This document shows, in pieces, positions 22,401 through 31,748 of a DNA stretch of 64,000 nucleotides. Numbering within the stretch: position 1 is the stretch's first letter; every line of letters begins with the position of its first letter. The stretch lies in contig JAVTVY010020310.1 in the NCBI GenBank assembly GCA_036873755.1, positions 1 to 64,000 on the forward strand, written 5' to 3'. The DNA comes from Hanleya hanleyi. Taxonomy: Eukaryota > Mollusca > Polyplacophora > Lepidopleurida > Hanleyidae. The notes under the pieces were generated by a model that was given only the letters and a program-made list of their open reading frames with translations, had not been told where the DNA came from and did no database searches. Made by a program: the position numbers and the translations under genes.

Positions 22401-24730
22401 CCGCTGGGGGAAATGGCCGCTGGAGGAAATGTCCATGGGGAAATGCCCGCTGGAGGAAATGTCCACTGGCGGAAATGTCCACTGGAGGAAATGTCCATGG
22501 GGGAAATGTCCACTGGAGGAAATGTCCACTGGAGGAAATGTCCATGGGGGAAATGTCCATGGGGGAAATGTCCGCTGGAGGAAATGTCCACTGGAGGAAA
22601 TGTCCACTGGAGGAAATGTCCACTGGAGGAAATGTCCATGGCGGAAATGTCCACTGGAGGAAATGTCCATGGCGGAAATGTCCGCTGGAGGAAATGTCCA
22701 CTGGAGGAAATGTCCACTGGGGAAAATGTCCACTGGAGGAAATGTCCACTGGAGGAAATGTCCACTGGAGGAAATGTCCACTGGAGGAAATGTCCATGGG
22801 GGAAATGTCCGCTGGAGGAAATGTCCACTGGGGGAAATGTCCACTGGGGGAAATGTCCACTGGGAGAAATGCCCGCTGGAGGAAATGTCCACTGTGGGAA
22901 ATGCCCACTGGGGGAAATGTCCATGGGGGAAATGTCCGCTGGAGGAAATGTCCACTGGAGGAAATGTCCACTGGGGGAAATGTCCACTGGAGGAAATGTC
23001 CACTGGAGGAAATGTCCATGGGGGAAATGCCCACTGGGAGAAATGTACATGGGGGAAATGTCCGCTGGAGGAAATGTCCACTGGAGGAAATGTCCATTGG
23101 GGGAAATGTCCACTGGAGGAAATGTCCACTGGAGGAAATGTCCATTGGGGAAATGTCCATGGGGAAAATGTCCGCTGGAGGAAATGTCCACTGGGGGAAA
23201 TGTCCACTGGGAGAAATGCCCGCTGGAGGAAATGTCCACTGTGGGAAATGTCCACTGGGGGAAATGTCCATGGGGGAAATGTCCATGGGGGAAATGTCCG
23301 CTGGAGGAATGTCCACTGGAGGAAATGTCCACTGGGGGAAATGTCCACTGGGGGAAATGCCCGCTGGAGGAAATGTCCACTGGAGGAAATGTCCACTGGG
23401 GGAAATGTCCACTGGAGGAAATGCCCGCTGAGGGAAATGTCCACTGGAGGAAATGTCCACTGGGGGAAATGTCCACTGGGGGAAATGGCCGCTGGAGGAA
23501 ATGTCCACTGGAGGAAATGTCCACTGGGGGAAATGTCGACTGGGGGTAATGCCCGCTGGAGGAAATGTCCACTGGGGGAAATGTCCACTGGGGGAAATGC
23601 CCGCTGGAGGAAATGTCCACTGGAGGAAATTTCCACTGGGGGAAATGTCCACTGGGGGAAATGCCCGCTGGAGGAAATGTCCACTGGGGGAAATGTCCAC
23701 TGGGGGGAAATGCCCGCTGGAGGAAATGTCCACTGGAAGAAATGTCCACTGGGGGAAATGTCCACTGGGGACTGGGGGTAATGCCCGCTGGAGGAAATGT
23801 CCACTGGGGGAAATGTCCACTGGGGGAAATGCCCGCTGGAGGAAATGTCCACTGGGGGAAATGTCCACTGGAGGAAATGCCCGCTGAGGGAAATGTCCAC
23901 TGGAGGAAATGTCCACTGGGGGAAATGTCCACTGGGGGAAATGGCCGCTGGAGGAAATGTCCACTGGAGGAAATGTCCACTGGGGGAAATGTCGACTGGG
24001 GGTAATGCCCGCTGGAGGAAATGTCCACTGGGGGAAATGTCCACTGGGGGAAATGCCCGCTGGAGGAAATGTCCACTGGAGGAAATTTCCACTGGGGGAA
24101 ATGTCCACTGGGGGAAATGCCCGCTGGAGGAAATGTCCACTGGGGGAAATGTCCACTGGGGGGAAATGCCCGCTGGAGGAAATGTCCACTGGAAGAAATG
24201 TCCACTGGGGGAAATGTCCACTGGGGGAAATGCCCGTTGGAGGAAATGTCCACTGGAGGAAATGTCCACTGGGGGAAATTGCCGCTGGAGGAAATGTCCA
24301 CTGGAGGAGATGTCCACTGGGGGAAATGCCCGCTGGAGGAAATGTCCATGGGGGAAATGTCCGCTGGGGGAAATGTCCGCTGGTGGAAATGCCCACTGGG
24401 AGAAATGTCCATGGGTGAAATGTCCGCTGGGGGAAATGCCCGCTGAGAGAAATGTCCACTAGGGGAAATGCCCACTGAAGGAAATGTCCGCTGGAGGAAA
24501 TGTCCATGGGCGAAATGCCCACTGGGGGAAATGTCCACTGGGCAAAATGTCCGCTGGGGGAATTGTCCATGGGGGAAATGTCCATGGGGGAAATGCCCAC
24601 TGGGGGAAATGTCCATGGGAGAAATGTCCGCTGGGGGATATGCCCACTGGGGGAAATGCCCACTGGGGGAAATGTCCATGGGGGAAATGTCCATGGGGGG
24701 AATGTCCACTGGGATAAATGTCCTGGATTC
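19441..24730. repeat. Right arm of A1: 5.3-kb minisatellite of 15/16-bp units
   Basis: More than 300 units of AAATGTCCACTGGGGG (16 bp) and AAATGTCC(A/G)TGGGGG (15 bp), with GGAGG, CCGCT and GCCCGCT variants. Higher-order copies are visible: the block starting CTGAGGGAAATGTCCACT recurs at 20966, 23428 and 23884, the last two 456 bases apart, and all three include the odd unit AAATGTCGACTGGGGG followed by TAATGCCCGCTGG. Blocks near 19720 and 21520 also resemble each other. This indicates growth by unequal exchange or replication slippage. All long ORFs here are incidental. Confidence 0.95.
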
Positions 24731-24739
24731 ATACAGTAT

Positions 24740-25430
24740 ATATGCACTTGAATATGAACCTAACCTTAAAAACTATTCAGTTATTTTTTTTTTAGTTCAC
24801 CGAATGACGGTCAACGTTCAGTTTTCACCGTCGGATGTTGAGGCAATCAACTTACCCTTCCGGTTAGATTTTGCTTGGTGAATTTATTATCTATTTGTAC
24901 TTGAGGTCATATTGAGCCCAACTAGTGGTCACATTGAAATACATGGCCATGTCATTATGTAGGAGTTAAGGCAGTTAAAAGTACTTGTTTGAAGCGAAAT
25001 TGTTGCGGTGTATTTTTAGATAGAAATGCTGATCATGGTGCACCATATGACATACACTGTATATTTAAGGAATGTAATAAATAATCCAAGAATATATTTT
25101 GGTGTGCGATTTATTTTCTGAAAATAAATGGACGAAAATGGATAAGGGCGCTCGTTACCGTATATTTGGTAGCGATATACGGCATATTTGTATGGTTTGT
25201 ATTTTCTCATACTTAACCTCCTACTCACTTGCTCTATTAACCAATGGACTACGCTTTTTGTTTTTTGTGGGTTCAGTCATAATATTATGTTGTAACTGAT
25301 AAGTTTATTCATAATAATACGCTATAGAACGCTATATAGGGGCACAGGACAGGATCCCTTAAGGACAGCAGCTCAATAGGCTTGGCGCCCGTATGGACAA
25401 GATCCCAATGGGCTTACTCGAGAAGTGAAC
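24740..25430. other. Non-coding, nothing recognised
   Basis: AT-rich spacer between foldback elements A1 and A2; no gene or repeat seen. Confidence 0.6.
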
Positions 25431-25440
25431 ACCCGCTCAC

Positions 25441-26105
25441 GGCGTACCGACATTATCCCCCAACGACAGTTTCCCCAGCGACATTTTCCCCAGCGACATT
25501 TTCCCCCACGGCAGTATCCCCACACGACATTTTCCCCAGGCGACATTTTCCGCACCCTAATATTACGTGCTGTAATAATTACGACCTGCCGACAATCGCA
25601 GTCGCTGTCATTTCCCCATCTTGATTTTTTTAAGTTTACACGTAGGAGAGTTCTAGGAATTTAAGGGGTATTGTTGAAGTGATCAAATAACAATATCAAA
25701 TTTTTGCCGCTTTCATGCAGAGGAAATTTTTGATCACTTTTCATTCATTGGCATATAATCATCTTAAGTTACGATCCGAATAAATAACTTCAAATTTCTT
25801 TGCAGCATTGTTTATATTATACTCTTAGTTAAGCTGACTGAGTGATTAATCCGTAATCCCATGATAAGTTATCTAGCCTACCTTTGTTTCACTCGCCAAT
25901 TGCCTTCATCTTACTGCTCCTGCTTGTTGATTAATTCTTAATCTCATGATAAGTCTTCCACGAACAGCACGTAATATTAGGGTGGGAGAAAATGTCGCTT
26001 GGGGAAAATGTCGTGTGGGGATACTTTCGTGGGGGAAAATGTCGGTGGAGAAAATGTCGCTGGGGAAACTGTCGTTGGGGCGTTGGGGGATAATGTCATG
26101 GACTC
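25441..26105. mobile_element. Foldback element A2 with GACATTTTCCCC arrays
   Basis: 25449-25573 and 25964-26097 are inverted repeats built of six to eight units of GACATTTTCCCCAGC and variants, outer end GACATTATCCCCCAACG. The inner ends share CACCCTAATATTACGTGCTGT. The 390-base centre has no recognisable coding. Candidate 9-bp target duplication with two mismatches: CCCGCTCAC at 25432-25440 and CCAGCCCAC at 26106-26114. It has the same architecture as A1 with a different array word. Confidence 0.8.
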
Positions 26106-26325
26106 CCAGCCCACAACTAATTTCACTGGGGAATATCGGAGAAATACATGTGAAAGAGAATGTCAACAAATGTGGTACAAACAATTTGGCACGAAACAAT
26201 TATTTAAAAAACGAAAAAAAAATTCGGGTAATTCTTATATTTCATGAAGAAAAAATATTTTGATTCGAAACGGTAATAATCAGAGAAATAAATAGGAAAA
26301 AAATTAGCATTTTTTGTTTTTGCCA

Positions 26326-26440
26326 ATCACGACGCTCGACACAAGCTGCAGGCATGATGCGCTCTAGTCCCCTTTCTCTCAGAGTGTCGATACTAATTTT
26401 TACTGGAATACTGGCGGCTCGTTTGGAATATGTTTTCCAT
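26326..26440 (+). repeat. Direct repeat R, copy 1
   Basis: Shares AATCACGACG, TCGACACAAGCTGCAGGC, ATGATGCGCTCTAGTC and GGCGGCTCGTTTGGAATATG with 29104-29222, at about 90% identity by eye apart from a small indel. Function unknown. Confidence 0.8.
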
Positions 26441-26681
26441 CTCTCGAGTGCAAACTACAAGTTTGGTGATTATGTCGGCGGGCATGTGATTTGTTTTTGT
26501 AGCATTGTTTTATACCACTGATCATTTCACACCTACGCCGCATTCTGGAGGGACTGCTGGTGGGTTCTCTCTTTCATGTATTCCCTAAAATATGTTAGAG
26601 TACTTCTGGGTAAACACCATTATGCTTATAGTGATAAGACCTGGCGCTATGTCCATTACTTTGCTGATATTTCCTTCTTTA

Positions 26682-27262
26682 CCCTACCTGGCCTGGTGGG
26701 GGGGGTAAAGTGCCCCCCTAGTGAACTTTTCTCTGCTGCTCCGAAACGACAAAACCGAGGAGGCTGAAACTTGGTGACGTTAAAGCTTATCTTATTGGGT
26801 TCATTTTGAGCCTATTTTCATATACCCCCGGGCAGAGGATCATGGGTAAATTCAAAATGGCGTCCATGTGGTACGCGTGAAAGTCGTGTTTTTCAATCTT
26901 TTCTCTCAATTTCTTCACATCTTCCTTGCCTAAAAGGCCTTGAAAGTATTTTATTTATGCAAAACTAATTATTCTAGATTTTATTTGATTTATTTCGATA
27001 GAAAAATCGGAAAAATGAAAATTTCGAAAATCGACCCCAAAGAGGTCGAAAAATGGCTTCCGAGAAGATGACGTCACTGTGACGTCATCATGGCGGCCAT
27101 CTTGGATTTTTTTACATTTCCCTGTAGGGCTTGAACCCAAGATACTGTGTGGTAAGTTTCAGTGCTCTAGCCTTAGTGGTAGAGAAAATATATAGGGGGA
27201 GCACTTTCCGCCTCCCCCCCCCCAGGCTGTGATACACCCCAAATCGCCCAGGCCAGGTAGGG
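26682..27262 (+). mobile_element. TTAA MITE (family B), copy 1
   Basis: 581 bases with ends CCCTACCTGGCCTGG and its reverse complement. TTAA follows on the right (27263-27266), TTTA precedes on the left. The body includes GAGGATCATGGGTAAATTC and TGACGTCA words shared with all family B copies. No ORF of note. TTAA plus CCC ends is the piggyBac pattern. Confidence 0.85.
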
Positions 27263-27289
27263 TTAAGAGCAAACATATCGAATCAACTT

Positions 27290-27408
27290 TATCTTGAATG
27301 ACTGGAGTGGTAGCTCTAACTGTACTTCCATTTTTAATTTTTTGGTATCGGTGTATATAAACTTTTTTGCACCTACTTGTAACAGAGCAGATCAAATGCT
27401 GCCATTTT
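27290..27408 (-). repeat. 3' part of SINE 1, split by element A3
   Basis: Read on the minus strand this continues the SINE body from 28280 across the A3 insertion (AAAATGGCAG, then CATTTGATCTGC). The 3' boundary is not clear. Confidence 0.5.
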
Positions 27409-28279
27409 GGGATCTGGACAAAACCCCCAGCGGACAAAACCCCCTAGAAAAAATCCCCTAGGACAAAACACCCACGGACAAAACCCCCAAAATTGAAAAG
27501 TCGGACAAAACCCCCATCTCACCCAAAAATAGCTATTTTAGACAGAATTTTTACATTTTTAATATAGAAATTCATAAATTTTTATTCCCTATGATCCTTG
27601 TCATTGTTTGTGTATTTCAGCTATAAGGATTATAATGGCTGGTGTACACGAAACAATTACTACAGAAGGAGTGGACCATTAATCTTCACTCCTCCATTGA
27701 CCAAAGCCATGATACTAACAATTTTCGAGTTGAGGCAGCAAAGGTTCGCAAGGTCGTACAACATCCAACAGTTGCCAACCGGGGAAATCCAGGACAGATC
27801 AGTGTTGACCAAATGACTGCCGGTGGGAGACTTGCACTTGGTCAGATAGATTTCATGAAAAGGACCATTCGAAGGCAACGAAAATGATCATTCCAATGCC
27901 ATCGTCCCTCCAGGAGTTGAGAATTGAAGACGCATGGACAACGACAGGAGGAGATGACCAAGGTCTTTTCCTGTTCTACGACAACGGCGTGCAGTCCAGA
28001 AAACGTATCATCCTGTTTGGTACAGAAGATGGTCTGCGTCATCTGTCAAGTTCCGACAATTGATACATGGATGGCACCTTTCACACAGCACCATCTCTTT
28101 TTTTTGCAACTTTACGTCATCCGATTAAGAGATTAATAAATATGTTATAACATCATATAACTTTTGTCTTGAGATCTTATCATTTGCCATGTTATTTCTT
28201 TTATTCCTAAAATAGGATAGGAAATAATGGGGGTTTTGTCCAGTGGGGGTTATGTCCGGTTTGGGTTTTGTCCTACACC
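27409..28279 (+). mobile_element. Foldback MULE element A3 with GGACAAAACCCC ends
   Basis: 871 bases. The left end has five to six units of GGACAAAACCCCC (27416-27520); the right end has three reversed units (28229-28273). A perfect 10-bp duplication, CTGCCATTTT, flanks it (27399-27408 and 28280-28289). The interior encodes a broken FLYWCH/MULE transposase (27598-28127). MULE elements make 8-11 bp duplications, so coding content, ends and target site agree. It is inserted in a SINE. Confidence 0.88.
27598..28127 (+). pseudogene. MULE (FLYWCH-type) transposase, N-terminal relic
   Basis: A splice acceptor-like TTTGTGTATTTCAG (ending 27620) precedes the coding remains. First, YKDYNGWCTRNNYY resembles the W-C core of a FLYWCH zinc finger. 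Then, in another frame, FRVEAAKVRKVV and a basic FMKRTIRRQRK segment. Then, in a third frame from 27887, PSSLQELRIEDAW, FLFYDNG, RIILFGTEDGLRHL and YMDGTF. MDGTF carries the first catalytic Asp of MULE DDE transposases (codon 28070-28072), immediately preceded by a TGA (28061-28063) near where W is usual. At least two frameshifts and one stop are present, and the remaining catalytic domain is deleted. It once mobilised this family; now it is inactive. Confidence 0.78.
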
Positions 28280-28503
28280 CTGCCATTTTATAGTGCTGCC
28301 CCACTGAAATATCATGCCGTAGGCAGACATGACATTATACTGACACCGAGCGAACCAGTCCTTGTCTATCCTCTTAATGCTGAGCGTAAGCGAAGAAGCA
28401 ACAAGTTCCATTTTTTTCAAGTCTTCGGTATGACCCGGCCTGGGATTGATCCCAGTACTTTACCGCTTACGAGACCAACGCTCTAACCATTAGGCCATCG
28501 CAT
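28280..28503 (-). repeat. tRNA-derived SINE 1, 5' part, split by A3
   Basis: On the minus strand, a tRNA-like head with an A-box-like TGGCCTAATGGTTAGAGCG and a B-box-like GGGATCAATCCC is followed by a body containing TTGTTGCTTCTTCGCTTACG, GGTGTCAGTATAATGTCATG and CAGCACTATAAAATGGCAG. This is the structure of a polymerase III SINE with a conserved central domain, as seen in molluscs. The anticodon stem pairs poorly, so it is not a working tRNA. Element A3 interrupts its 3' end. Confidence 0.75.
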
Positions 28504-29103
28504 AGACCAGTGACAAGCTCTGGCTCACACGCATATATTTCTTCTGATAAAGTGGAGTTTTTATGATATCGTGCACGTATCATTTCTTTCCCATAATTCA
28601 CGTTAATAATAAATCCTGATATCGTTATTCACAAAATAGAGGATATGTTGGGATCCAACGTGCATAAATCGCAGTGACGTAACCAGTCGCTCAACATGAA
28701 TGTGTTACAATCATTGGGCCGTTATGGTGAACCGCGCCCGGGATGTTTCAGTTTGGTCTGCTAATGTACATGTACTAAAAATTCTCCCGGGGCTTCATCC
28801 AACTGGTTGATTAAAGATAGACATGCCCCACAGAGCACAAGGCAATGTGAAGTAAAAATTACCTCACAAGCACCCCCCCCCCCCACCCCCCACCCCTTGT
28901 ACACGGGTAAATGTGATAAACGCCATAAATATGGAACGAGATGTACTGAGAGCTGATTCATGGTATAGCTTTTATCAAACACAATCCTTGGATTATTTGT
29001 CAGAAAATGATGGGATTTTCCCATATAATACTCTTTAAAACCCGTGCAAGATGACGAGCTCGTTACCCCACAAACGGGGTGAGCGAACATAAAGACGACT
29101 GGC
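28504..29103. other. Non-coding, nothing recognised
   Basis: A C-rich tract lies at 28867-28896. No exon or repeat boundary identified. Confidence 0.5.
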
Positions 29104-29222
29104 TAATCACGACGATCGACACAAGCTGCAGGCATGATGCGCTCTAGTCTCGTTTCTCTCAGAGTGTCGTTAATAATTTTTGGAATACTTATTCGAGTAA
29201 TGGCGGCTCGTTTGGAATATGT
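29104..29222 (+). repeat. Direct repeat R, copy 2
   Basis: Second copy of the unit at 26326-26440, 2.8 kb downstream, same orientation. Together they bracket the B1 MITE, SINE 1 and A3. Confidence 0.8.
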
Positions 29223-30395
29223 TTCCCTTCTCTCGAAGGAACGCTCTTAATCCCGCTTAAAAGTAAAAATTTGCGAATGCGTTCTCCATATCATATCAGT
29301 GTATGTAATTCATATCCTCTCTTGTTCTTTACTCGAAGTTTCGCGCATATGTACTGAAATTATCATATTCACACATGTTCGCGTGCCTTCCGACAAAGGC
29401 TTTACCGAGAACAATACAGCAAACAACCTACTCATGGACTATGTAAGGGGAAGTGTCATATTTTTTTCAACAGATATAAAAATATGAAAATTAAAGAACC
29501 GGCCGGGGGTCATCATTCTCAAATTTCTCGAAGATTTCGGGTGGCAGGTTCATAGATTTTCGTCAGTTCCAAATGCCCGCTCATATTCCGAGGCGTCAGT
29601 GCCAAAAAATATTTGAAAAAAAATAAAATAAAATTAATACTGGTGTTGCTGGTGAAAATTGAAATGTTAAGCTTTACACGGACCAATACTGTATGTAGTT
29701 TTCTGTTGGTCTACCTGCTCAAATCCTTTTCAGTCCTGTTACCGACACGCTGAAAACTGCAGCCATGCCAACTGCACTACCCACTGGCTATTCATTATAT
29801 ATTCCGAGCGCGTTAGGTTCATAGAACAAAAGGAGGATCAAGAACCTGACTGGGCCAGGGAGTCCTGGCCTTAACCTGGAACTCTATAAATATATGAATG
29901 AAAACATAATAGGCTGATGAATACAAGTTGATGAAGTTATTGAAAGTTGTGTTCGGATTTGCTGATATAACGATGTGCTCTTTAAAGCAAGGATGTTACA
30001 TTTTATTTTCGTTTCGTTACACTTGTCCACTTTCATCTATAAAATACTCTTTGTGTTCAGTAAATGCTCGCCAGGTAAGATAAACAAAATAATGGTGGGA
30101 ATGTTGGGTGATGGGAAATAGTAATCGGGTTAATCTGTAAGGCATTTATAACGTTGCATTTTGAAAGCGATTATGGATGCATTTGTGGTAATACAACAGG
30201 CATGATCTCCCGGCCCAGGAGCACCCCAACCGCCGAATCTAACTCCATTCTGAAATCTTCAGTAATATGCATAAATACTTACGTTGTGTCTGTTGTCAGT
30301 CTTTTATATTTTTCTTCTATATGATGTGAAATTCAGGATGTTTAAACAAAATAATAAAATAAATACTGTTTTAGACTCATAAATGCGATCATTTA
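29223..30395. other. Non-coding, nothing recognised
   Basis: AT-rich, frequent stops, no domain or terminal repeat seen. Confidence 0.55.
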
Positions 30396-30399
30396 TTAC

Positions 30400-30659
30400 G
30401 GAAATAGACAAACTTCTGAGCTGTACTCCACGTAAACATATTTAATGCACAAGCTTTCCACTCTCATCCTAGAGGCTTCGTCAAAAAATTTAAACTTATC
30501 AAATTCGGTCATCCATGAAAAAGGATAAACAATTGGGCAATCTGTATTGGCAATTTTATGAAATTCAAGATCACTTGATAAAAGGTCCAGGTAGGAGAAT
30601 CGAAAGGTTGTGCCAGGCATAAGTTTACGTGGAGAGAAGCTCAGAAGTTTGTCTATTTT
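30400..30659. mobile_element. Small inverted-repeat element
   Basis: 30400-30437 and 30622-30659 are inverted copies containing TAGACAAACTTCTGAGC and CTCCACGTAAAC. The total length of about 250 bases and a terminal TA suggest a MITE; the target duplication is not certain. A 74-codon minus-strand ORF inside has no recognisable domain. Confidence 0.5.
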
Positions 30660-30713
30660 TATAATAAATCCCCGTGCTCTTTCCCTATAAGCTCCTGAAT
30701 ATGTATGTGATAG

Positions 30714-31633
30714 TGTTACGTCTAAACGATAATAGAAAAACGCAACAGAAAGATTTGTGAAGTCGAGAATTAATAATCAACTATTTATTTACAATACTAA
30801 AATCATACACAAATTAAGTTAGGTCAATATAGCAAACAAATGTCAAATAAAATCTTACTGTTCAATGTTGTACCGGTATATCTCTCAGAGTCCGTAACAA
30901 CGTGCTAATCTCTAAACAGTCTGTGCCGAAACCGCGTTCCTGTATTTCTGTAGTCCAATATCGCTCAGCTGTTGTCCAGTTTCCGTCAATTCAATCACGT
31001 AGATAAAACAGCGGTCGAACAGGAATATATATAATCTTGCAGTCAGTTATCTCAGGCAAATGTTAGTCAATAATAATAATGATGATGATGCACCCACGTA
31101 AGTCGTTCGAATCTCCTCCTCGATCACTAAACTTCGAGCAATTTATACTCTATTGGGGCATTCGAGATTATTCTATCAGATCTAGAAATTTCCATCGGTA
31201 CAACAATGACGTAAGATTTAACCCAGATACGATTACAACTACGAGAAAGTTCGACATAATTAACCCAGATAAGCAAGTGCTTTCTCATTCCAGAAACGTC
31301 CATAGTAAACAACTATTTGACAGTCTATATGTGCAGATGGCGCTCAAGTATAACTAACAGTATCATACGGGGTCTGTTGATGAATAAGCAGATGGCGCTG
31401 TTTAGATGTGTAGATGGCGCTGTTTAATACAGATCTTTCGTACAGCGGCCATTTGCAATATAGAATCGAGAAAACACGAGACGGATGACACATAATTCAC
31501 TCACGATAAATCGGTCACGATTACGAGAAAATTCCAGATCATAACCACAGAACAGAAGGTTAACAAGTCCACCTCAGTTCCACAATTCTAGAACTATCTT
31601 CAGTGTCTAACTTTATACTGTAATACTATGACA
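30714..31633 (-). repeat. 3' LTR of Gmr1-type retrotransposon
   Basis: 920 bases starting TGTTACGTCTAAACG and ending TACTATGACA (TG...CA ends). It matches 36504-37394 closely. Differences are mainly indels: this LTR has extra bases after CCAGTTTCCGTCA and after CCAGATACGA. No clear target duplication: flanks ATAG on the left, ATAT on the right. Confidence 0.93.
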
Positions 31634-31645
31634 CTCTCCCTCTTA
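31634..31645 (-). promoter_or_regulatory. Polypurine tract
   Basis: On the minus strand AAGAGGGAGAG lies immediately before the 3' LTR, the expected primer for plus-strand DNA synthesis. Confidence 0.75.
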
Positions 31646-31748
31646 AAAGAAGAAAGTTTCAAACTTGGAACTTTCTTGACAATTCAAAACATTATTACAA
31701 AACAAAATCTATATTATAACAGCAAAAATGTTGACAAACATATGTACA

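Larger units (their letters stand above)
18597..24730. mobile_element. Foldback element A1 with tandem-array ends, hugely asymmetric
   Basis: The left end is about 115 bases of GGACATTTCCCCCAGT-type units (18604-18715). The right end is about 5.3 kb of the reverse-complement unit (19441-24730). Inside the arrays, 18712-18930 and 19210-19440 are a further inverted repeat sharing CCCTATATTTTTAGGTTA, CCACATATGTTTTACGAT and ATACACAGTATATAGCAGT. The 250-300 base centre is AT-rich and codes nothing, so the element is non-autonomous. Possible 9-bp target duplication with one mismatch: ATTCAGTAT at 18588-18596 and ATACAGTAT at 24731-24739. By motif it groups with A2 and A3; A3 links the group to MULE-type transposons. 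Confidence 0.82.

Noticed and set aside
19422..24317. 1631-codon ORF (and others above 400 codons) as a repeat protein gene
   Set aside because: Generated by a stop-free minisatellite in all frames; 15/16-bp units shift frame at random; no initiation or splice context.
28427..28503. Functional tRNA gene on the minus strand
   Set aside because: A and B boxes are present but the anticodon stem pairs poorly and the sequence runs directly into a SINE body.
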